Below the pieces are notes generated by a model, which was not told the origin of the DNA, made no database searches, and worked only from the letters and a program-made list of their open reading frames with translations. A DNA stretch of 7,089 nt from Selenomonadaceae bacterium. Its GTDB lineage: Bacteria > Bacillota > Negativicutes > Selenomonadales > Selenomonadaceae. Location: assembly GCA_017484235.1 (NCBI GenBank), contig JAFUTM010000259.1:1-7089 (forward strand), read 5' to 3'. The stretch's first letter is position 1; every line of letters starts with the position of its first letter. Both the position numbers and the translations under genes were made by a program. This document shows positions 1-5,884 of this stretch, piece after piece.

Positions 1-570
1 ATAAACGTTTGGATTGCAGGCAAAGCCAGTTAATATTTTTTGTGACATATGAGTGTTAGCCGCTACATCGGAACAGCCGGTGTTAAAAACAATGTTGACG
101 GCACCTCTGACCTGACTCGCTACAATACGTGAAGATTCACTTCCACAAGCACAGGTCGGCAGTATCAGAACGTGGTTGCGGATGCCGACACGTCCGTCAC
201 TGCGTTTATAGCCCCAAAATTTATATTGAGCATTGTTATTTGGAGCCGCATTAACAGGCGGAATATAATTTGCATCTTTAATATACTCACTTGCATAATT
301 GCGAGGAACACTAAATATATTATTGTGCGATACCCAGCCGCCCTTTAAAATATCAGTCGTTGCCTCGCCAATCATTTCGCCATATTTAAAAATTTTGTCG
401 CCTTTATGAATATCACAGAGAGCAATTTTGTGCCAAATAGGAATATCTTCTACAGACGAAACTTCTGCTCCAGTTCCGCCAAGACATTTGACAACCGCGC
501 CTTCCGATACGTCAGAAGTGCAAGTTGCAACATTATCTTTGGCATCGAGCATAATTGCTTTAGCTTCCAT
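1..570 (-). CDS. UxaA-family hydrolase (altronate/galactarate dehydratase-like), N-terminal 190 residues, 3' end outside window
   Basis: The reading frame starts at ATG 570 and is still open at the left edge, so only the N-terminal part is here (E. coli UxaA is about 495 residues). The start has a near-perfect ribosome site, AGGAGGT at 577-583, 6 nt upstream. Residues about 1-90 look like the SAF domain of the family, with a WHKIAL motif at 46-51 (usually GHKIAL or similar) and a GGWVSHNN motif at 77-84. The second domain begins around 117 with RSDGRVGIRN at 123-132, ILPT at 136-139 and an NTGCS motif at 163-167, matching the RxxGxVGxRN, ILPT and GCS blocks of altronate dehydratase. Conserved Cys142 and Cys166 are present. 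The family dehydrates sugar acids such as altronate or galactarate in the cytoplasm, usually with a metal; the exact substrate cannot be told from this fragment. It lies 35 bp after ccmF with no terminator between, so it may be read from the ccm transcript although its job is unrelated. Confidence 0.88.
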   Translation of the reverse strand, partial: MEAKAIMLDAKDNVATCTSDVSEGAVVKCLGGTGAEVSSVEDIPIWHKIALCDIHKGDKIFKYGEMIGEATTDILKGGWVSHNNIFSVPRNYASEYIKDANYIPPVNAAPNNNAQYKFWGYKRSDGRVGIRNHVLILPTCACGSESSRIVASQVRGAVNIVFNTGCSDVAANTHMSQKILTGFACNPNVY

Positions 571-605
571 AAGACCACCTCCTATTATGATTAAATTTAG
601 CTTCA

Positions 606-2552
606 TTAATTTGATTTATTACTTGGCTTAAATGCAGCAAGCAGTGTGCCGGCGACTATAGCTACGACACTTAACCACAATAACCAGATAAATGGCTTTG
701 TAGTGATTGTTGCGGTTATCGGCATTGATGACAGTGTTTCAATTGAAGGCAAAATTTCAATTCGGATTTTTTCTTCATCTCCGGAAATGCCAGTCAGTCT
801 CATTCGTTTTTCATCATTAAAGAAATTTATCGCCTTTGAAGTGCCGCCATTCTCAGTGACCTCAATTGTCGGTTCAACCGTGTCAACCGTTACGCCGTCC
901 GTCACGGAGATGGTTACCCTAACAGTTTTAGGCGCACCGTTTTCGTCGCGTTCTATCTCTGCATACTTATAGAGATAACCATAATCTTCGCCAGATGTAA
1001 ATTTTTTGCGTTCTAAAATCAATTCTCGAACTTCGACATCATCAGCCGGATTAGGCGCGATATATATGTCACCTGTAAATTTTTTAAGGATTGCCGGCTC
1101 ACGTGCCGCATCTTCGCCATTAGCTCTAAGTTTCGTTAAGGCCTGCACCGTTTCACCATCGACATTGTAGACATAAAATTTAGATGTGCCGTCTTCAGTA
1201 AATGTCTGACCTTCGTAAGTAATTTTATGACCAAGTAATTCCACTTCAGCATTAGGCGTCAATTCCTGACTTGTCGTATCGCCGCTTGATGAAAGCACAA
1301 TTGCTAACAGTCCAGTCAGCACGCCGATATGTGTGATAATTCCGCCCAAGCTGATTGCTCTTAGTTTGAATTTTGCGAAAGTTAAGATTATAATTATGGC
1401 AATAATAAACGCGAGTGGTGATGTTGTCTTGACATAAAAGTTTGTATCGACCGCCGCCGGATTATTTAGCAGCATTGTCAGAAGCGGCATTGACATTCCA
1501 ATCCAAACTATTACGGCAACGAAAACCAAAATCATTGAGCCTAACAATATCAAAAATGCCCGCTCGTTAAATGATTCATACATCTTGCCCTTTGGTAAGT
1601 ATTGAACCTTTTGCATTAAGATTATTAGTCCACCGATTAGCACAACTGCATTTGCAATTGCAATAACTAATCCAATGTCAGATCCGGCAAATGAATGTAC
1701 TGAAAAATCACCCAATATGCCAGACCGCGTTAAAAAGGTGCCGTAAATTACCAACGAATAAGTAAAGATTGCGGCAAGATGTGTCATAGGTGTTACTGCT
1801 GGTTTAGATTTTGACAAATTGATTAGATGTAATAGCACTGCGCTCAACAGCCAGGGTACAAGTGATGAGTTTTCAACAGGGTCCCAGCCCCAATATCCGC
1901 CCCAGCCAAGCACTTTATATGCCCAGTAGCCGCCGACGAAGATGCCTGCGCCTAAAAATGCCCAAGCAATCAGCGTCCACTTCCGCGCATATTCAAGCCA
2001 GTTCCGAACGGCCGGTTCAACTAACAGATTGCCTAAACTCAATGAAAACGGCACTGCCAATAATGCATAGCCTAAAAATATTATTGGCGGGTGAATAGCC
2101 ATCCACGGATCTTGCAATAATGGATTTAAGCCGAAGCCGTCGGAGAGTGTTACCTCATTTAATGCAAATGGACTTTTTGCTAAAACTAATATTACAAGAA
2201 CTGACTGCAAGAAATAATAAACTGCCAGCGTTGACGAGTTGAGATGTTTGTTATACGCTAAAATTATTCCGGCGATTGCGTGAAACAACAGCCACAATAA
2301 AAATGATCCTTGCTGGCCTGCCCAAAATGCAGAAAATTTATAAACCGTCGGCAGCTCCGTTGAAGAATAACTTGCGACATAGGCAATGTCGAATCTGTTA
2401 TTAAATATAAGCCACCATAAATATATACTTGTCAAGGTTACGAGTACCAGCGATGCTGCTGAAGTCTGTTTGATTAATTTGTCCGATTTAACTTTGAACA
2501 CCGAACACATCAGCATTACCGCTAGTGACGCCGCCAATGCCGCGCCTAACAT
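606..2552 (-). CDS. ccmF: CcmF, cytochrome c heme lyase subunit
   Basis: Integral membrane protein that transfers heme from holo-CcmE to apocytochrome c on the outer face of the cytoplasmic membrane. Seen (648-residue numbering): YVASYSS and a GQQGS loop near 58-82, GLNPLLQDP followed by IHPP (His154), the WWD motif WGGYWGWDPVEN at 217-228, His242, SVHSF (His286) and ITHIG (His408). These match E. coli heme ligands P-His1, TM-His1, P-His2 and TM-His2 in order. About 13 membrane segments can be drawn; a large hydrophilic domain at about 422-618 precedes the last helix (620-641). Start: a frame extends to TTG 2588 without a ribosome site. ATG 2552 has AGGT 6 nt upstream and gives 648 residues, close to E. 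coli's 647. TTG 2567 after GGTGGTG is a real alternative, because it would restore a Gly-Asn pair resembling the E. coli N-terminus. The gene follows the small secreted protein after 56 bp. The membrane core is shorter and the outer domain larger than in E. coli (see findings). Confidence 0.95.
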   Translation of the reverse strand: MLGAALAASLAVMLMCSVFKVKSDKLIKQTSAASLVLVTLTSIYLWWLIFNNRFDIAYVASYSSTELPTVYKFSAFWAGQQGSFLLWLLFHAIAGIILAYNKHLNSSTLAVYYFLQSVLVILVLAKSPFALNEVTLSDGFGLNPLLQDPWMAIHPPIIFLGYALLAVPFSLSLGNLLVEPAVRNWLEYARKWTLIAWAFLGAGIFVGGYWAYKVLGWGGYWGWDPVENSSLVPWLLSAVLLHLINLSKSKPAVTPMTHLAAIFTYSLVIYGTFLTRSGILGDFSVHSFAGSDIGLVIAIANAVVLIGGLIILMQKVQYLPKGKMYESFNERAFLILLGSMILVFVAVIVWIGMSMPLLTMLLNNPAAVDTNFYVKTTSPLAFIIAIIIILTFAKFKLRAISLGGIITHIGVLTGLLAIVLSSSGDTTSQELTPNAEVELLGHKITYEGQTFTEDGTSKFYVYNVDGETVQALTKLRANGEDAAREPAILKKFTGDIYIAPNPADDVEVRELILERKKFTSGEDYGYLYKYAEIERDENGAPKTVRVTISVTDGVTVDTVEPTIEVTENGGTSKAINFFNDEKRMRLTGISGDEEKIRIEILPSIETLSSMPITATITTKPFIWLLWLSVVAIVAGTLLAAFKPSNKSN

Positions 2553-2608
2553 AAAATTACCTGTCAATCGCACCACCACCAAAATCAATTAGGAATTATA
2601 ATAGGCAT

Positions 2609-2989
2609 TTAATTATGTTTATCAGTATCAACGCGAATTTTAACTGTCGCCTGATAAACAATTACAGATTTGCCATTTACTTTTTTCTTTATTTTTTTAT
2701 ATTTAGTATCAATTACCTTAAAGTCAAAATTATAAATTCTAAGATCAGCTTGAGCCTTTTCTGTTGCATTGAATATTGCAAAGTCTTCTGCACGTTTTTT
2801 GACAGCTTCTACGGTTTCGTTGTCTTTCATTACTGCTTCACTGACACCGATGTATTCTTTAACCACAGCATATGCGATAGGATTTGAAATAATCGGCAAT
2901 TTATCAAAATTATATGCAGCAGATACAAATGTTAAACTACCAACAATTAATGAAGCTGTCATAAATTTAGATAATTTTTTAATAGTCAC
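2609..2989 (-). CDS. small secreted protein, paralogue of the N-terminal domain of the neighbouring TPR protein
   Basis: A 126-residue exported protein of unknown function. The N-terminus has basic residues, a hydrophobic stretch (about 11-25) and a likely cleavage site after AYA at residue 41, giving a mature protein of about 85 residues rich in Lys. The mature part aligns by eye with the TPR protein encoded just upstream. Shared features are the KxYxG opening, an NAxE-Q helix, TKYKKI against TQYKKL, and a closing block YQATVKIRVDTD against YEATVTVRIDTD. About 25 residues present in the TPR protein, mostly around an LSNDEI segment, are absent here. Start: a frame runs to GTG 2998, but that GTG is part of the ribosome site GAGGTGAT, so I place the start at GTG 2989. 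There are no cysteines and no heme motif. It lies 29 bp after the TPR gene and 56 bp before ccmF, so a link to cytochrome maturation is suggested only by position. I recall this type of secreted domain from Negativicutes proteins, but cannot name the family. Confidence 0.8.
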   Translation of the reverse strand: MTIKKLSKFMTASLIVGSLTFVSAAYNFDKLPIISNPIAYAVVKEYIGVSEAVMKDNETVEAVKKRAEDFAIFNATEKAQADLRIYNFDFKVIDTKYKKIKKKVNGKSVIVYQATVKIRVDTDKHN

Positions 2990-2993
2990 TTTT

Positions 2994-3001
2994 ATCACCT
3001 C
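2994..3001 (-). promoter_or_regulatory. ribosome binding site GAGGTGAT of the small secreted protein
   Basis: GAGGTGAT matches the anti-Shine-Dalgarno complement over eight bases and ends 4 nt before GTG 2989. It contains the GTG at 2998 that would otherwise be read as the start, which is why the shorter protein is preferred. Confidence 0.65.
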
Positions 3002-3018
3002 AAACTAATTCTTACAAT

Positions 3019-4818
3019 TTAATTTTTATAGCCAAGTTGCTGCGCCTTAGCAAAGTCTGCCTGTGCTTTAGTTTTGTCGCCCATATCTTCATAAATCATT
3101 CCACGGAAATAATAATATTTACCATCATTTGGACGAAGCTGTATCACTTTATTGATATCTTTTAACGCAAGTTCAAAATTGCCGATTATTGCATAAGTAT
3201 AAGCGCGATTATAATACGCTGACGCATAGTTTGAGTTAAGTGAGATTGCTTTAGAGAAGTCAGCAATCGCTTGTGTATGATTGCCAATTTCATCATAAGC
3301 ACTGCCGCGGTTGTTATACGCATTGATATTTTGTGGATCCAACTCAATAACTTTATTGTAATCAGAAATTGCCGCTGTATAGTTTTTCAAGTCAGAATAA
3401 AGATTACCGCGATTATTATATACATCTAAATCATTTGGATTAAGTTCTATCACTTTATTAAAGTCAGCAATTGCCAGATCAAATTTTTTTAAGCGTCTGT
3501 AAATAATGCCTCGGTTATTGTATGCCTCAATATGGTTCGGATTGAGTTGGATTGCCTTATTGTAATCATCTATAGCCTGAGAATGATTGCCCAATTTAGC
3601 ATAAATAATGCCGCGATTGTTATATGCATTTACAAAAGTTGATCGGATTTGGATTGCCCTTGTAAAGTCGGTTATTGCTTTATTATATTCGCCCAATTCG
3701 CCATAAACAACGCCACGATTATAATACGCCATATCAAAATTGGAATTGATAGCAATAGCTTTAGAGAAGTCGGCGATTGCCTGTTTATGATTGCCAATTT
3801 CAGCATAAGCAATGCCGCGATTGTTGTACGTTAATGCAATTTGAGAATTTAATGAGATTGCTTTATTGTAATCCGCTATCGCTGCATCATAGTTTTGTAT
3901 TTCATAATATGTGTAGCCACGATCATTATATACGTCTGCATTTTTCGGATTTAGCTGAATCGCTTTATTATGATCAGACATTGCTTGTTTATAATTTTTT
4001 AACTTGGCATACGCATTTCCGCGGTTATTGTACGCCTCCGCATAATTCGGATTCAGTTCGATTGCTTGATTATATTGATGTATAGCAGCATTATACTCTT
4101 GTACATTATAGAACGTGTTGCCAATTTCTAATTTTTGAGCTGCTAACAGTCCTTTTTCAACTACACTGAGCTCATTTTTAATTGCACGGTACTCTGAATT
4201 AGTTGTTGCCGTTTCAGCGCGTTTGCGTAAATTCTCAAATTCATTATTATTTTTATTTATGATTTTTTGCAGTCCGTTATTTTGAATAACTAAGTTGTAT
4301 TTGTTCGGCGCATCAAGATTGAGATACTTTTTTATGCCGTCCGTATCAATTCTGACTGTGACCGTCGCCTCGTACATAAAGCCGACTTTGCCGTAAGACT
4401 GACGCCCTACATTATACGCCTCATAAGGCAGTTTCTTATATTGAGTCTCTCCAATTTCTTCAACGATATTATTTGTAATTGCGGATATCTCATCATTGCT
4501 CAGATTGCCATTAATCGAACGTGAGTAAGTTTGTAAATACACACCAGCTTGTTCTTTTGCGTTTTGTAGAACACGTGCCCGCGCATATGCCTTAACGGTG
4601 TTGACAATGGCTTCATCATCTTCACCAAAATCAAACATCGCAGTATCTCTGCCAACGTAAGTCTTAATTTCCGCGTGAGCTATTGACGTAACCTGTGGCA
4701 AAAAATCAAACATATGAATCGTCGGCACAAACGTAGGAATTACTGTCGGCACGAATGTTAGACCACTACACATCATTGACGCAGCAATTAATTTTGGTAT
4801 GGATTTTCGTTTCATCAT
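3019..4818 (-). CDS. secreted TPR-repeat protein (11 TPRs) with an N-terminal domain of unknown function
   Basis: A 599-residue exported protein. The signal region is long: a basic start (MMKRK), a hydrophobic stretch, a Pro/Thr/Val run and a probable cleavage after AHA at residue 49. Residues about 50-160 form a domain shared with the small protein downstream (KTYVG opening, NAKEQAG helix, LSNDEI segment, closing YEATVTVRIDTD). Residues about 175-225 are hydrophilic and probably helical. From about 225 to the end there are 11 tetratricopeptide repeats of exactly 34 residues (typical unit: AYNNRGxxYxxLGNxxxAIxDYxKAIxLNPN). TPR arrays bind peptides or proteins. In classical System I the TPR part of CcmI/NrfG-type proteins holds the apocytochrome, and this protein could play that role here, but that is inference from position alone. 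Start: the frame reaches GTG 4830, which overlaps the ccmE stop, but ATG 4818 has GAGG 6 nt upstream and is preferred (ATG 4815 follows directly). There is no CxxC motif. Confidence 0.9.
   Translation of the reverse strand: MMKRKSIPKLIAASMMCSGLTFVPTVIPTFVPTIHMFDFLPQVTSIAHAEIKTYVGRDTAMFDFGEDDEAIVNTVKAYARARVLQNAKEQAGVYLQTYSRSINGNLSNDEISAITNNIVEEIGETQYKKLPYEAYNVGRQSYGKVGFMYEATVTVRIDTDGIKKYLNLDAPNKYNLVIQNNGLQKIINKNNNEFENLRKRAETATTNSEYRAIKNELSVVEKGLLAAQKLEIGNTFYNVQEYNAAIHQYNQAIELNPNYAEAYNNRGNAYAKLKNYKQAMSDHNKAIQLNPKNADVYNDRGYTYYEIQNYDAAIADYNKAISLNSQIALTYNNRGIAYAEIGNHKQAIADFSKAIAINSNFDMAYYNRGVVYGELGEYNKAITDFTRAIQIRSTFVNAYNNRGIIYAKLGNHSQAIDDYNKAIQLNPNHIEAYNNRGIIYRRLKKFDLAIADFNKVIELNPNDLDVYNNRGNLYSDLKNYTAAISDYNKVIELDPQNINAYNNRGSAYDEIGNHTQAIADFSKAISLNSNYASAYYNRAYTYAIIGNFELALKDINKVIQLRPNDGKYYYFRGMIYEDMGDKTKAQADFAKAQQLGYKN
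3031..4146 (-). repeat. tandem array of eleven 102-bp TPR-coding units
   Basis: Eleven consecutive 34-codon units with no indels. Units five apart are more alike than neighbours. Unit 4 (3739-3840) and unit 9 (3229-3330) share 64 of 73 bases across 3758-3830 and 3248-3320, an offset of exactly 510 bp (five units). Confidence 0.85.
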
Positions 4819-4824
4819 ATCCAA

Positions 4825-4828
4825 CCTC
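4825..4828 (-). promoter_or_regulatory. ribosome binding site GAGG of the TPR gene, overlapping the ccmE stop
   Basis: GAGG shares its first two bases with the TGA stop of ccmE (4827-4829) and lies 6 nt before ATG 4818. The stop-to-start distance is only 8 nt, so ribosomes finishing ccmE could restart on the TPR gene. Confidence 0.6.
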
Positions 4829-5204
4829 ACATTGTATTTTGTTGATTCTCGTATTTAGACGGACATTTAATCAAAAGTTTATTTGCGTGAAAAGCCTCAT
4901 CAGCAGCATTATACTTACCAATCGCAACGACGTGATAAGCTGAATCAAATTGATCCGGCTTAGTTCCATTGTATTTTACCATCATAGTTTGACCATTTTC
5001 TTCATCTCTAATTACAAAATGAAATTCATTATCGAGTTGCTGTGGTACAACGCTTTTATCGAGCAGACCTTTGACTTGCACATTGCTGGTAGACGCCTCA
5101 GCCTCAGCAATACTAACATAAGGTGTTACTGACTCCGACAAATTCCAGCCGGCATAACCAATAAATACAATTATTAAAATGATAAGTAGAATTTTCCTAT
5201 TCAT
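4827..5204 (-). CDS. ccmE: CcmE-type heme chaperone, Cys-type (CxxxY) variant
   Basis: A 125-residue periplasmic heme chaperone, anchored by one N-terminal helix (about 4-19, after MNRK). The rest fits the CcmE OB-fold: VQVKGLLDKS near 43-51, FVIRDEENG near 63-71, a MVKYNGTKPDQF block (family form: V.Y.G..PD.F) at about 75-86, VVAIGKY near 92-98, and FHANKLLIKCPSKYE at 105-119. In classical CcmE the last block reads LAKHDENY and its His binds heme covalently. Here the His position is Cys114, giving CPSKY with Tyr118 conserved. This is the Cys-type CcmE known from a System I variant in some bacteria (for example Desulfovibrio) and archaea. Start: ATG 5216 has no ribosome site, whereas ATG 5204 has GGTGA 5 nt upstream. 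It lies 29 bp after the Cys-rich protein gene; its stop overlaps the TPR gene's ribosome site. In E. coli ccmD precedes ccmE; here the Cys-rich protein occupies that place. Confidence 0.9.
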   Translation of the reverse strand: MNRKILLIILIIVFIGYAGWNLSESVTPYVSIAEAEASTSNVQVKGLLDKSVVPQQLDNEFHFVIRDEENGQTMMVKYNGTKPDQFDSAYHVVAIGKYNAADEAFHANKLLIKCPSKYENQQNTM

Positions 5205-5209
5205 AAAAA

Positions 5210-5214
5210 TCACC
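5210..5214 (-). promoter_or_regulatory. ribosome binding site GGTGA deciding the ccmE start
   Basis: GGTGA followed by five T and then ATG 5204. It overlaps the in-frame ATG at 5216, which has only A/T-rich sequence upstream. Confidence 0.5.
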
Positions 5215-5233
5215 ATTATAAAAATTATGTGTC

Positions 5234-5884
5234 TTATGCTTTACCTGTACCACCGCAATAAGCACATTTGCCACTAGTAGCGCAGGAAGCACAAGGATAT
5301 CTGTTACCGCCCATTGTGTAATAGCCGCTGCCGCCGCAGGAATTGCACCTTCCAGAACCGGTACACGCACTGCAAAATTGGTCACCACCGCCACCACTGC
5401 TATAGATACCGGTATCGCCAGCATACTTTAGACCATCGGTGACCATAACTGTAATACTGCCTCTACCTGTTACTTTTATTGCAAGGTGACAATAAGAATG
5501 GCGATTATTATCTGCTACTCTCATCACGCCAAAGGTTGGAACACTTTTAGAACCTTTATAAGTAAAAAACCAAGTCTCTGCTACAAATTTGCCTCTTTTA
5601 GTATAATGTACATAATGGTCACTGTAAAAAAATGGATAATTAGATGTTATTGCCTGCATATAAGCATTCAGATTTGGATTGCCATTATAGAAGAAGGCTA
5701 TATAACCATTTTTCCTCTGCTGATACTTAAAATATCCACCGTATTGAGCAAGATCCGGCACATCATAAGAATTATTAGAACGCCTTTCAAAATCAAATTC
5801 AGAGTGTGCATATGAAACATTAACAGCCATTGTTGACATTATAATAGCGATTGCCAATAAAGTTGTCGTAAAAATCTTTTTCAT
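5234..5884 (-). CDS. secreted Cys-rich protein with a duplicated CxxC...CxxCGGxG zinc-ribbon-like module
   Basis: A 216-residue protein I do not recognise as a named family. It has a clear signal peptide (MKK, hydrophobic 7-20, probable cleavage after VSYA at 26). Residues about 27-155 are rich in aromatic residues and probably beta-rich, with a lone Cys132. A Gly-rich linker (163-167) leads to a C-terminal module with four CxxC pairs: Cys171/174, 180/183, 198/201 and 207/210. Two are followed by GGSG or GGTG, as in the zinc-binding CxxCxGxG repeats of DnaJ, though the spacing is tighter. No CxxC is followed by His, so it is not a c-type cytochrome. The gene sits between ccmC and ccmE, where ccmD lies in E. 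coli. Its ATG overlaps the ccmC stop (ATGA) and a strong site, GAGGAGG at 5893-5899, lies inside the ccmC end, so translation is probably coupled. A role in metal binding, thiol redox or apocytochrome handling outside the membrane is inference from the cysteines and neighbours. Confidence 0.85.
   Translation of the reverse strand: MKKIFTTTLLAIAIIMSTMAVNVSYAHSEFDFERRSNNSYDVPDLAQYGGYFKYQQRKNGYIAFFYNGNPNLNAYMQAITSNYPFFYSDHYVHYTKRGKFVAETWFFTYKGSKSVPTFGVMRVADNNRHSYCHLAIKVTGRGSITVMVTDGLKYAGDTGIYSSGGGGDQFCSACTGSGRCNSCGGSGYYTMGGNRYPCASCATSGKCAYCGGTGKA
5243..5374 (-). repeat. two copies of a 17-codon double-CxxC unit
   Basis: Copy 1 (5324-5374) encodes CSACTGSGRCNSCGGSG and copy 2 (5243-5293) encodes CASCATSGKCAYCGGTG. 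They have the same spacing, CxxC-x5-CxxCGGxG, and are separated by ten residues. This points to an internal duplication of a small metal-binding unit. Confidence 0.75.

Noticed and set aside
2562..2567. TTGACA on the minus strand near the ccmF start, a possible -35 box
   Set aside because: No TATAAT-like hexamer follows at the right distance, and the bases overlap the ccmF start region (alternative TTG start and AGGT ribosome site).
2595..2600. TATAAT on the minus strand in the 56-bp gap before ccmF, a possible -10 box
   Set aside because: There is no acceptable -35 at 16-18 nt; the only TTGATA-like hexamer is 25 nt away. AT-rich gaps give such hits by chance.
2609..2989. The small secreted protein as a decayed fragment of the TPR gene
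   Set aside because: It has its own strong ribosome site, intact signal sequence and complete domain ending in the conserved strand, with no internal stop, so it reads as a working gene.
646..4085. Several open frames on the plus strand (60-110 codons) across ccmF and the TPR gene
   Set aside because: They lie opposite strongly supported minus-strand genes, have no family resemblance or good ribosome site, and their repeats simply mirror the TPR array.
3031..4146. The 102-bp periodicity as a CRISPR-like or noncoding repeat array
   Set aside because: The period is a multiple of three, the frame stays open throughout, and each unit encodes a canonical 34-residue TPR.
3019..4818. The TPR protein as a lipoprotein (Cys early in the signal region)
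   Set aside because: The Cys in SMMCSG lacks a convincing L-x-x-C lipobox, and a normal AHA cleavage site follows downstream.
5197..5424. A 75-codon minus-strand frame with a hydrophobic, Ala/Val-rich translation
   Set aside because: It overlaps the Cys-rich C-terminus in another frame. Its composition is an effect of the Gly/Cys codons, and the conserved CxxC spacing shows which frame is real.
5234..5884. The Cys-rich protein as a c-type cytochrome
   Set aside because: None of its four CxxC motifs is followed by His (or Lys), so there is no heme attachment site.
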